A stretch of DNA of 64,000 nt from Cyanobacteriota bacterium (lineage in GTDB: Bacteria > Cyanobacteriota > Cyanobacteriia > CACIAM-69d). Under the pieces are notes generated by a model that worked only from the letters and a program-made list of their open reading frames with translations, was not told the origin of the DNA and made no database searches. Positions 43,616 to 51,761 of this stretch are shown here, piece by piece. The first letter of the stretch is position 1. Each line of letters begins with the position of its first letter. The translations under genes and the position numbers were made by a program. Where the stretch lies: the NCBI GenBank assembly GCA_022402445.1, contig JAKRSF010000004.1, positions 319,876-383,875 on the forward strand, given 5' to 3'.

Positions 43616-45175
43616 ATGTCGTCCCCCCGTTCTTCCCCCTTTTCTACGGTGCGATCGCTCTGGGCAGCGGCGGGCCGTTGGTATGAAACGACGCCCGATC
43701 GCGCCCTGAACCGGGCCTATGATGCGGCGTTGGCGATCGCGGCGATCGAAACCCGCTATTTCCAGGGGGAGGCCATCGATCCGGATTCGCCCCAATACAC
43801 CGGCGCAATCCGCGATTATTTCCGCTCGGAATTGAAAAAGCATTTCACGGCGATCGACCTGGGTTTGGCGGAATTTCGCACCAGTAATCTGCTGTTCCGG
43901 CGATCGCGGCTGCCCGATCGCGCCCCCCCGGCGGACCCGCGCGCGGATGCCCTGGGGGGAGAGCCCCTGCCGACGGTGGTGGACGATCGCCCCGACGGAC
44001 CAACCCCCCGGACCCAGGGGGCGGCGGGGAATGATTTTTTGATCCTGAAACAATTGGAAACGATCGATCGCGTGCGCGGGCGCTATGAGGCCCTGTCCCT
44101 GGCGGAGGTGGCCCTGGGCAGTGGCGGCGCAACGGTGGAGGCGGACCTGGCCGATGGGCGCGGGGGCTATGGGGTGGCGGGCGATCGCCGCGATCGCCCC
44201 AACCCGACCCCCAGCGGCACCCCCAACCCCGGCCATGGCCCCAATGCCAGCGATCGATCCAGCAACGGCTTCAGGGCGAGATCGAGCGATCGCCCCGGCG
44301 GCCTCGCACCGCGCTTCACCAGCCGCAGAGGCCTTCAGCGTCGCCAGCGGGGTGATCTAGACAACCGCAGTTCCCTGACCAACCGCACCAGTGTCCTGCC
44401 GCGATCGCTCCTGAGTACCCTCGATCGCGTGCGGCGAGACCTAGATGATCGCTCCGAAGAAGAAGTCGTCAAAAAACACCGCAGCACCAAAATCCGCACC
44501 ATTGTATCCCTGCGGTTTTTATTGCTCCTCATCCTCGTCCCCCTCCTCACCCAACAAATTGCCAAAAACTTTTTCGTCGGCCCCATCGTCGATCACAGCT
44601 ACCATCCTCCCCTCGAAAACATCTTCTTGAATCCCGACATGCAGGAGGAAGCCCTCGTCGAACTGGAGCACTATGAGCATCTGCTGCGCTTCCGAAACCG
44701 CGCCCGCCATGGCCCCCACCTGACGGATGAAGAAATTGAAGAGCGGCTAGACGAAAAAGCCCTAGAAATCGCTGAAACGGCCCAAGGCCAAAGCGCCGAC
44801 GCCATCAAAAATATTATCTCTGACTTCATTTCCCTCCTGGGATTTGGCATTGTGATCGCCTCAAGCCGCGAGGAAATTGCCATCCTCAAATCCTTTATTG
44901 ACGAAATTGTCTACGGTCTCAGCGACAGCGCCAAAGCCTTTGTGATTATTCTCTCGACGGATATTTTTGTGGGCTACCACTCCACCCACGGTTGGGAAGT
45001 GGTGGTCAGCGGCATTTCGCGCCACTTTGGCCTGCCGGAAAATCGTGATTTCATGTTTTTGTTTATTGCCACCTTTCCGGTGATTTTGGATGCGGTGATT
45101 AAATATTGGATCTTTAGGTATCTCAACCGCATTTCCCCATCCGCAGTGGCAACCTATAAGGATATGAATGAATAA
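43616..45175 (+). CDS. pxcA: PxcA/CemA-family proton extrusion protein
   Basis: Envelope membrane protein related to cyanobacterial PxcA and chloroplast CemA, needed for light-dependent proton extrusion. The product is 519 residues. The N-terminal domain includes [20 protein letters not shown] and [21 protein letters not shown] long low-complexity Gly/Arg/Pro/Asp insert covers about 100-285. The conserved membrane part follows: [60 protein letters not shown] and [20 protein letters not shown]. The typical FVGYHS and YLNRISPS motifs are present. The length exceeds that of Synechocystis PxcA because of the insert. Confidence 0.93.
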   Translation: MSSPRSSPFSTVRSLWAAAGRWYETTPDRALNRAYDAALAIAAIETRYFQGEAIDPDSPQYTGAIRDYFRSELKKHFTAIDLGLAEFRTSNLLFRRSRLPDRAPPADPRADALGGEPLPTVVDDRPDGPTPRTQGAAGNDFLILKQLETIDRVRGRYEALSLAEVALGSGGATVEADLADGRGGYGVAGDRRDRPNPTPSGTPNPGHGPNASDRSSNGFRARSSDRPGGLAPRFTSRRGLQRRQRGDLDNRSSLTNRTSVLPRSLLSTLDRVRRDLDDRSEEEVVKKHRSTKIRTIVSLRFLLLLILVPLLTQQIAKNFFVGPIVDHSYHPPLENIFLNPDMQEEALVELEHYEHLLRFRNRARHGPHLTDEEIEERLDEKALEIAETAQGQSADAIKNIISDFISLLGFGIVIASSREEIAILKSFIDEIVYGLSDSAKAFVIILSTDIFVGYHSTHGWEVVVSGISRHFGLPENRDFMFLFIATFPVILDAVIKYWIFRYLNRISPSAVATYKDMNE

Positions 45176-45276
45176 AGAACGAATGCAGATCAAAATAACG
45201 GGTTTGATTGCGATAGAATGCTGAGTCTATCTCTATAGGAATTTCGGAATTGCCCTCTTGGGAATTGCCCTGGGGG

Positions 45277-45296
45277 CAAGGGGCTTGAGTCCCTTG
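45277..45296. repeat. Palindromic repeat family R3, copy 2
   Basis: CAAGGGGCTTGAGTCCCTTG, like the perfect palindrome at 32160 but with one G-T wobble. GAGTCCCTTG recurs again at 45300-45309. It lies between pxcA and the RbgA-like gene. Confidence 0.7.
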
Positions 45297-45384
45297 TCTA
45301 GAGTCCCTTGCCCTGGGGTGTTACTCCGTTTTGGGGTTGGGGGTATGGGGCGCGGAAGTTTGTAGTGTTTATGTTGAAAATTGC

Positions 45385-46344
45385 ATGATTATTCAATGGT
45401 ATCCCGGTCATATTGCTAAGGCGGAAAAGGCGCTCCTGGAGCAACTCAAGCATGTGGATGTGGTGTTTGAGGTGCGGGATGCGCGCATTCCCCTGGCGAC
45501 GGCCCACCCCCGGCTAGATAAGTGGCTCGATGGGGGGCGGACGGCGCGGGTGCTGGTGCTGAATCGGGTGGATACGATCGCGGCGGTCGAGCGCACGGCC
45601 TGGGAGGAATGGTTCCGTGATCGCGGCGATCGGCCCTATTTCACGGATGCGCGGGAAGGGAAAGGGGTCAAGGCGATCGGCAAGGCGGCCCAAACGGCGG
45701 CGGCCTGGGTCAATGAGCGGCGCAAACAGCGGGGGATGCGGCCAAGGCCCGTGCGGGCGGCGGTGATTGGCTATCCGAATGTGGGCAAGTCGGCGCTGAT
45801 TAATCGGTTGCTCAATCGGCGCATTGTGGAGAGTGCGGCCAAGCCCGGTGTGACGCGGCAACTGCGCTGGGTGCGGATTTCCCAGGAGTTGGAGTTGCTG
45901 GATGCGCCGGGGATTTTGCCGATGGATTTGACGGATCAGGCGGCGGCGGTGAAGTTGGCGATCTGCGATGACATCGGTCAGGCGTCCTATGACAATCAGC
46001 AGGTGGCGGCGGCGCTGGTGGAGCTGCTGACGAGGCTGGATGGGGGGGTGTCTTTGCGCGATCGCTATGGGGTCGATCCGGTGCCGTTCACGGGGGAGGA
46101 TTATCTCCCGGCCCTGGCGGCGGAACGGTTTAAGGGGGATGTGGAGCGATCGGCTCGGACCCTGTTGCAGGAGTTTCGGCGGGGCAGTTTGGGGGCGATC
46201 GCCCTGGAGCGGCCTCCGATTTTGCCCGTCACGGCTGAAAAATCGCTGGAATCGGTGGAGCCGGAGCCGGAACCCGCATCGCCGGAGTCGGTGGAATTAA
46301 TCGAGCCGGAGCCGGAGCCGGTGATGTCCCCGGAGGTGCCCTGA
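45385..46344 (+). CDS. Ribosome biogenesis GTPase RbgA/YlqF
   Basis: Circularly permuted GTPase that helps late assembly of the 50S subunit. The ATG at 45385 gives the diagnostic MIIQWYPGHIAKAEKALLEQ; an in-frame extension upstream is weaker. The G4 motif (VLNRVDT) precedes G1 (GYPNVGKS), and G3 (LDAPGIL) follows, as expected for permuted GTPases. VFEVRDARIPLATAHP is conserved. The 319-residue product ends in a Glu/Pro-rich tail. The stop is four bases before the rsmD start, so the two are co-transcribed. Confidence 0.93.
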   Translation: MIIQWYPGHIAKAEKALLEQLKHVDVVFEVRDARIPLATAHPRLDKWLDGGRTARVLVLNRVDTIAAVERTAWEEWFRDRGDRPYFTDAREGKGVKAIGKAAQTAAAWVNERRKQRGMRPRPVRAAVIGYPNVGKSALINRLLNRRIVESAAKPGVTRQLRWVRISQELELLDAPGILPMDLTDQAAAVKLAICDDIGQASYDNQQVAAALVELLTRLDGGVSLRDRYGVDPVPFTGEDYLPALAAERFKGDVERSARTLLQEFRRGSLGAIALERPPILPVTAEKSLESVEPEPEPASPESVELIEPEPEPVMSPEVP

Positions 46345-46348
46345 GGCC

Positions 46349-46969
46349 ATGGCGGTGCGGATTTATGGCAACCGAGCCCTCAAAACCTTGCCCGGTCAGG
46401 CCACCCGGCCCACGGCGTCGCGGGTGCGGGAGGCGGTGTTTAATATCTGGCGCGATCGCGTGGAGGGCTGCCGCTGGCTAGACATTTGTGCGGGCCTGGG
46501 GACCATGGGGGCGGAAGCCCTGGCTCGCGGGGCCGCCACGGTGACGGGCCTGGAAAAAAGTGGCCGCGCCTGGGCGGTGGTGCGGGACAACTGGCGCGCG
46601 ATCGCCCGACCGGACCAGACCATTGCGCCGTTGCGGGGGGACGCGATCGCCCTGCTGGGCAAACTCACGGGGCCGTTTGATTTGATCTATTTCGATCCGC
46701 CCTACGACGCCAGCGACCTCTACGATCGCATCGTGCCCCTGCTGGCCCAACGGCAACTGCTGGCCCCCGATGGCGAACTGGCCATTGAATACGATCCCCA
46801 CCGCTGGCGCGCGATCGCCTGTGGCCCCCTAGAACCCGTGCGCACCAAGGACTACGGCAACACCGCGATCGCCTTCTACCGCTGGAGTTCCACCGAAGCG
46901 TCCGCCGAGGAAACCCCAGAAGAACCCACAAATTCCACCCCATCCGCAATCATAGAAAGCGCCCCCTAG
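46349..46969 (+). CDS. rsmD: 16S rRNA (guanine966-N2)-methyltransferase RsmD
   Basis: SAM-dependent enzyme modifying G966 of 16S rRNA. The product is 206 residues. MAVRIYGNRALKTLPGQATR and PTASRVREAVFNIW form the conserved N-terminus. WLDICAGLGTMGAEALARGA is the SAM loop, and LIYFDPPYDASDLYDRIV has the catalytic DPPY. The C-terminus ends with an acidic Thr/Pro tail. It is tightly linked to the RbgA gene, giving a small ribosome-assembly operon. Confidence 0.93.
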   Translation: MAVRIYGNRALKTLPGQATRPTASRVREAVFNIWRDRVEGCRWLDICAGLGTMGAEALARGAATVTGLEKSGRAWAVVRDNWRAIARPDQTIAPLRGDAIALLGKLTGPFDLIYFDPPYDASDLYDRIVPLLAQRQLLAPDGELAIEYDPHRWRAIACGPLEPVRTKDYGNTAIAFYRWSSTEASAEETPEEPTNSTPSAIIESAP

Positions 46970-46999
46970 CGCGATCGCCACCGCCGCCGCCGTCCCACC

Positions 47000-48820
47000 A
47001 TGCCTGCTGCCCTGGGCTCTTCCCCCCTGCGGGTTCGCCGCCGCTCCACCGGCCAGCCCCTCACCCTCGATGAAACCCAATTCGGGGGCGGCGAGGGCAA
47101 AATTTACCGCGTCCAGGAAGCGCCCCACCTCCTGGCCAAGATCTATCACCCCAACCGCCGCACCCGCGATCGCCTCGACAAGCTCCAGGTGATGCTGGCG
47201 AATTCCCCCATCCACCCTGACGATCCCAATCCCGCGATCGCGTGGCCCGTGGATCTGGTGGTGGCGGAGGACGCGCCCCATGGGGTTCTCGGCTTTTTGA
47301 TGCCTCGGGTGGTCGATGCCCGCCCGCTGCACCATTTCTATACCCCCAAAACCCGCCGCCAGGAACTGTTTAATCTCACCTATCGCTACCTGCTGCGGAT
47401 GGGGCGAAACCTGGCCGCCGCCGTCTGGGCCTTGCACGATCGCGGCTATGTGATCGGCGACGTGAATGAATCGAATATCCTCGCCGCCCAAACGACCCTG
47501 GTGAGCCTGGTGGATACGGACTCGTTCCAGGTGCGCGATCGCCTGCGGGGCCAGACCTTCCGCTGTGGCGTGGGCAAGCCGGACTATACGCCGCCGGAGC
47601 TACAGGGCGTCAATTTCCAGAGCCGCGATCGCGAGCCGGAGCACGACAACTTTGGCCTTGCGGTGCTGCTGTTCCAACTGCTGATGGAGGGCACCCACCC
47701 CTTCGACGGGCGCTACGGCGGCGGCGGCGACCCTCCCCCCAAGGAAACGCGCATCGCCGCCGGCCATTTTCCCTACGGCCTGCGCCCCGGCCCCTACAAA
47801 CCCAAGCCGATCGCGCCCCCTTTGGAAAACCTCGACCCAAAATTGCAGGTGCTGTTTCGCCGCGCCTTTGAAACGGGTTACCGGGATCCCCAGGGGCGAC
47901 CCACCCCCCGCGATTGGGTCAGCGCCCTGGAGGCGGCGGAGCAAAACCTCATCACCTGCACCGTGAACGATCGCCACGTCTACGGCGGCCACCTCAAAAC
48001 CTGCCCCTGGTGCCAGCGCACGGCCCAGTTCAAGGGGCGCGATCCGTTTCCATCCCGGACGGCGGTCCTGCGGGGGGAGCATCTCCAGCCCGTGCGGGTA
48101 CCCCGGCGGCCGCGCACCCTGGGCAAGGGAAATCCTAAAAACTGGCCGTCGGCGACGCGATCGCAGGTGGTGGCCATCCCCAAGCTACAAAGCCTCGCCA
48201 GCGTCAACCCCCGGCTCTATTGGCTCGCACCGGGCTACTCCAGCCGCGCCGATTGGGTCTCGATCGCGGGCTTTACGAGCTGCGTGTTGGTGTCCGTCGG
48301 CATCATCCTCACCCACCGCATCTGGGATTTTTCCACCCCCGGCCTCTCCAGCCGCATCCCCCAGAGTGACTTGGTGACGGGGCAAATGACCGCGATCGCC
48401 CCCCCGATCCCCGCCCTGGATCTCGCCGCCGGTCGCCGCCGCTTTGACGACACCCGCCAGCAGTTTCAGCTTCTGCGCGATCGCGTCGTGGTGGACCTCA
48501 GCGGCGATTTTCCTGACCTCAATCCCGACCGCCTCGGCGATCGCGTCACCGTCGCCACCATTGAACTGCTCGGCGTCACCGACAGCCCAGAACGCGATCG
48601 CGACGGCTGGATCCGCGCCCTCTACCGCTACCAGCAGCAGCGCCTCAGGGACCTAATCCCCCTGGGCTACTTCGATCCCCAGGGCCAAACCGCCGCCGCC
48701 CTCCGCCAGGATTTGCGCGATCGTATCCTCCCCACCGACCCCACCGACCCAAGCAATATCCCCCTGATCGCCCCCGCCCCCACCGGCGATCGCCCCATCA
48801 ACCTCTTCCCAGACCGCTAA
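47000..48820 (+). CDS. YegI-like atypical protein kinase, membrane-anchored
   Basis: Protein of 606 residues with an atypical kinase domain. FGGGEGKIYRVQEAPHLLAK contains the glycine loop and likely ATP lysine (about K47). The catalytic loop reads DRGYVIGDVNESNILA (D154, N159) instead of HRDLKPEN. The metal loop is SLVDTDSFQV instead of DFG. This pattern matches E. coli YegI and related kinases, some linked to VWA and PP2C partners; none is adjacent here. A CPWC motif follows near residue 347, then one membrane helix (VSIAGFTSCVLVSVGIILTH). The C-terminal domain is Asp/Arg-rich. It overlaps the next gene's 3' end by 23 bp. Confidence 0.85.
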   Translation: MPAALGSSPLRVRRRSTGQPLTLDETQFGGGEGKIYRVQEAPHLLAKIYHPNRRTRDRLDKLQVMLANSPIHPDDPNPAIAWPVDLVVAEDAPHGVLGFLMPRVVDARPLHHFYTPKTRRQELFNLTYRYLLRMGRNLAAAVWALHDRGYVIGDVNESNILAAQTTLVSLVDTDSFQVRDRLRGQTFRCGVGKPDYTPPELQGVNFQSRDREPEHDNFGLAVLLFQLLMEGTHPFDGRYGGGGDPPPKETRIAAGHFPYGLRPGPYKPKPIAPPLENLDPKLQVLFRRAFETGYRDPQGRPTPRDWVSALEAAEQNLITCTVNDRHVYGGHLKTCPWCQRTAQFKGRDPFPSRTAVLRGEHLQPVRVPRRPRTLGKGNPKNWPSATRSQVVAIPKLQSLASVNPRLYWLAPGYSSRADWVSIAGFTSCVLVSVGIILTHRIWDFSTPGLSSRIPQSDLVTGQMTAIAPPIPALDLAAGRRRFDDTRQQFQLLRDRVVVDLSGDFPDLNPDRLGDRVTVATIELLGVTDSPERDRDGWIRALYRYQQQRLRDLIPLGYFDPQGQTAAALRQDLRDRILPTDPTDPSNIPLIAPAPTGDRPINLFPDR

Positions 48821-50030
48821 AACCCATCCCCGACGCCATCCTGGTCGGTTCGCGATCCGCCGCGATCGCGCGATCGTTGCCCCCCGCCCCCGCCCCCGCC
48901 CCATCCGGCAGCGACGGCAGCGTCACCACACAGGTGGTGCCCCCATCCATCACACTATCAATCTCGATCGTCCCCCCGTGGCGATCGACCGCCTGCTTCA
49001 CAATCGACAGCCCCAGCCCCGTCCCCACAATCTGCCCCACATTCTTCGCCCGCTGGAACGGCCGGTACAAACGCGGCAGATAGTCCGCCGGAATGCCAAT
49101 GCCGCGATCGGCCACCGACAGCACCACCGTATCGAGATCCCCCTTCACCTCCAGGACAATCTCGCCGCCGCCCGGACAGTACTTAATCGCATTCGACAGC
49201 AAATTGGTCAAAATCTGCCGCAGCAGCGTCACATCCAAAAACACAATCGTATCGGCCCGCCCATAGACCATCCGAATGGTGCAGGGCTTGCGGGGCGGCG
49301 GCGGCTGCATCTCCAGGAGCTGGCGCGCCTGCACCTCATCGGTCAGATGGCGACAAAAGGCCACCAAATCCAGCGCCACCGGCGTGCAGTCAATCCGCCG
49401 CCCCCGGTTGAGATCGAGCACATCATCAAGGGTTTGGTTGATCTGATAAATGGCCGACTCGATGCGCTCAAAGTGCCGCTGTCGCCGCTCCCCCGTCAGG
49501 AGATCGCCGTGGTGCTGCAACATCTGCGTCGCCGTCAAAATTGCCGTGAGCGGTTCCCGGCACTCCCGCGACAGGAGATTGAGGTAGCGCGCCTGCACCT
49601 CACTGCGGGCCTCCGCGCGTACCAGGGCATTTTCGACGGCCACCTGCTGGCGCTGCTTCTGGAGGGTGGTTTCCACCAGCGCCCGCAATTCCTGGGCCTT
49701 GTAGGGTTTGACCACATAGCCCGAGGCGCTCACTTCTAAGGCCCGCTCCAGGGTTTCATCGTCCGAGTGGCCCGTCACAAAAACGATGGGAATTCCTCGG
49801 GTTTCCGGCAGTTGCTTGAGGCGGCGGGCGGTTTCGGTGCCATCAAGCGGCCCTTCGAGGACGATATCCATCAAAATCAGGTCCGGCAGATCCATGACCG
49901 CCCGCTCAATGGCGGCGGTGCCGGAGGTTTCGTAGCCAATTACCTCATAGCCCCAAACCTGCAATTCCTTGCGTAGGCGGGTGGCGATCAGGAACTGATC
50001 TTCAACGATGAGGATGCGAGCAGCGCCCAT
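48798..50030 (-). CDS. Response regulator fused to a histidine-kinase-like module lacking the phospho-acceptor His
   Basis: Hybrid of 410 residues. The receiver domain is intact: ED near residues 10-11, phospho-acceptor D55 in LILMDIVLEG, Thr in FVTGHSDD and K108 in YVVKPY. A short coiled coil leads to a dimerisation domain, but where kinases have SHEFRTPL this one reads LLSRECREPLTAIL: R155 replaces His, codon CGG at 49568-49566. The ATPase domain keeps all boxes: NLLSNAIKYCPGG, VLSVADRGIGIPADYL and VGTGLGLSIVKQAVDRHGG. It may thus be a pseudokinase or regulator rather than a transmitter. It converges on the YegI-like kinase gene. Confidence 0.9.
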   Translation of the reverse strand: MGAARILIVEDQFLIATRLRKELQVWGYEVIGYETSGTAAIERAVMDLPDLILMDIVLEGPLDGTETARRLKQLPETRGIPIVFVTGHSDDETLERALEVSASGYVVKPYKAQELRALVETTLQKQRQQVAVENALVRAEARSEVQARYLNLLSRECREPLTAILTATQMLQHHGDLLTGERRQRHFERIESAIYQINQTLDDVLDLNRGRRIDCTPVALDLVAFCRHLTDEVQARQLLEMQPPPPRKPCTIRMVYGRADTIVFLDVTLLRQILTNLLSNAIKYCPGGGEIVLEVKGDLDTVVLSVADRGIGIPADYLPRLYRPFQRAKNVGQIVGTGLGLSIVKQAVDRHGGTIEIDSVMDGGTTCVVTLPSLPDGAGAGAGGNDRAIAADREPTRMASGMGFSGLGRG

Positions 50031-50091
50031 GGCTCAGTTTTGTGGTTGTGACGACCCTGACCATCAGCATAGACGCGCTGGCCGCCTAGGG

Positions 50092-50190
50092 GGGAGGGAG
50101 GGGCCTTTGGCTGGGGCCGGGGCTGCCGGAACCATCAATACGGCCCTTCAAAGGGAGGGAGGGGCCGCTGGCTGGGGGCGGTGCTGCCGG
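50092..50190. repeat. Local duplication of a 38 bp segment at a gene 3' end
   Basis: Segments 50092-50129 and 50153-50190 match at 34 of 38 bases (GGGAGGGAGGGGCC start, GCTGCCGG end), offset by 61 bp. The second copy lies in the 3' coding end of the 147-residue gene and the first lies beyond its stop. This suggests that the stop once lay farther downstream. Confidence 0.65.
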
Positions 50191-50578
50191 TGAGGGGATC
50201 GCTGCTGGTGGGGCGATCGCCGCTGGCATCCTGGAGGGCGGCGGCGGCGTATTCGAGGTTTTTGACCACCTCGTCCGGCCACTGGGCCTGCTGGGCGAAG
50301 TCCGCGATTGCGTCGAGGATTTTGGCGCTACTAAACCCCTGGGCCATGAGGGGTTGTAGGAAACCCTGCTCGAACTGGGCGGCGATGCGCTGGTATTCGA
50401 TGTGGCGATCGACTTGGTTTTGCAGTTGCTGAACCGCGATCGCCAGTTCCGGATACAGATCCGCCGCATCCGTGCCCGGTGGGGGGCGATCGCCCGGAGC
50501 CGCCAGCCGCAGTTCAATCACATAGCCCTGGTAATGGCCCAGAACCTTCAGATCCGGATCGCGTCCTTCGGTCGCCAT
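50135..50578 (-). CDS. Hypothetical protein, 147 residues
   Basis: I do not recognise a family. The N-terminus is beta-like (LKVLGHYQGYVIELRLAAPG). A long amphipathic helical part follows (YPELAIAVQQLQNQVDRHIE, YQRIAAQFEQGFLQPLMAQG, SSAKILDAIADFAQQAQWPD). The tail is disordered Ser/Pro-rich. There is no signal peptide or membrane helix. It is co-directional with the desaturase gene, whose stop lies 10 bp upstream of its start, so the two are probably co-transcribed. Confidence 0.7.
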   Translation of the reverse strand: MATEGRDPDLKVLGHYQGYVIELRLAAPGDRPPPGTDAADLYPELAIAVQQLQNQVDRHIEYQRIAAQFEQGFLQPLMAQGFSSAKILDAIADFAQQAQWPDEVVKNLEYAAAALQDASGDRPTSSDPLTGSTAPSQRPLPPFEGPY

Positions 50579-50587
50579 GGCGCTTAC

Positions 50588-51493
50588 CTAGGACTCGCTT
50601 GCCGTGCGGACGGTTTTCACCTGGGTCGCCAGCCCCAGGGCCTGGAGCAGTTGCACCACATGCCACACCAGATCCAATTCCCACCAGCGGCTGCCAAACC
50701 GGGCGGAGGATTGGTGGGCGTGGTGGTTGTTGTGCCAGCCCTCGCCGAAGGTCAGCAGGGCCACCCACCAGCAGTTGGTGGAGCGATCGGGGCTGTTGTG
50801 GCTGCGGTAGCCCCACAGGTGGCAGGCGCTGTTGACAAAGCAGGTGGCGTGGAAACCAACGAACAGCCGCACAAAAATCCCCCACACCACAAAGGGCATC
50901 CCACCCCAGGCGTACAGCGCGATCGCCAGGGCCAGTTGCAGGGGGATGTAGTAGTTGTGGCAGAAGGTATAGAACGGGTCGCGATCGATGTCCTGGGTGA
51001 AGCGGGGCAGCTTCGATCGCATCGGCACCCCATGCATCAGCCAGCTAATGTGGGACCAGAAAAACCCTCGGGTGGAATCGTGGGGATCGCCGTCCGTATC
51101 CGAGTGCAGGTGGTGCATCCGGTGGTAGCCCACCCAGCCTTTCACCGCGCCCTGGGCCGCCAGGGTCCCGCAGAGGATGAAGAAATACTCAAGCCACTTC
51201 GGCACCCGCAAACTGCGGTGGGTCGCCAGCCGGTGGAACCCCAGGGAAATGCCCAGGCCAATGGTGATGCAGTGGAGCGCCACGGCCACCCCCACGGCGG
51301 ACCAACTGAAATTTGACGGCACAAAGGCCAGCAGCGCCGCCAAATGCAGGGCCACGGTGCCCGTGATCACCTCCGCGCGGGGCTTGGGCACCGGCAGCAG
51401 GTGATAGTCGGCCATGGCGCGCCCGTTGCCGATCGCGCGATCGCCCAGGCCCAGCTCCAGGGTGGATTGATCGTCTTGTAGTCCAGATTGCAT
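50588..51493 (-). CDS. Acyl-lipid/acyl-CoA fatty acid desaturase, DesC-type
   Basis: Membrane di-iron desaturase of 301 residues, probably the delta-9 enzyme of glycerolipid fatty acids. The ATG at 51493 was chosen; upstream in-frame codons are poor. The three histidine boxes are GFHRLATHRS, GYHRMHHLHSDT and GEGWHNNHHAHQ, at typical positions. Four hydrophobic segments are visible, for example VALHLAALLAFVPSNFSWSA and QLALAIALYAWGGMPFVVWG. The form GYHRMHHLHSDTDGDPHDS is typical of DesC. Low-temperature or light regulation is likely in the family but no element was identified. Confidence 0.93.
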   Translation of the reverse strand: MQSGLQDDQSTLELGLGDRAIGNGRAMADYHLLPVPKPRAEVITGTVALHLAALLAFVPSNFSWSAVGVAVALHCITIGLGISLGFHRLATHRSLRVPKWLEYFFILCGTLAAQGAVKGWVGYHRMHHLHSDTDGDPHDSTRGFFWSHISWLMHGVPMRSKLPRFTQDIDRDPFYTFCHNYYIPLQLALAIALYAWGGMPFVVWGIFVRLFVGFHATCFVNSACHLWGYRSHNSPDRSTNCWWVALLTFGEGWHNNHHAHQSSARFGSRWWELDLVWHVVQLLQALGLATQVKTVRTASES

Positions 51494-51761
51494 GGTCGTG
51501 CCGCGTCCGTAAAAAGCCAGATTTTTAGTGATAGGGGCCAGCCATAGGGCCAGGGATGGGGGGCCAAGGGTTAGGGCCAATTGCATCGCCTGGGCGATCG
51601 CCCGGATTTGCCCCCATTACCTTAGCGCAACCGGCCAAAAAAGCTGACGGCGCGCGCCCTGGGGCCACCATTGCCCCCACCAACCCAGGCTAGATAGGGG
51701 CTAGAGAAAAGACTAAGATAGGACCGCTTTTTAGTCCTTCGCCGCCCAGGCGATCGCCGCC

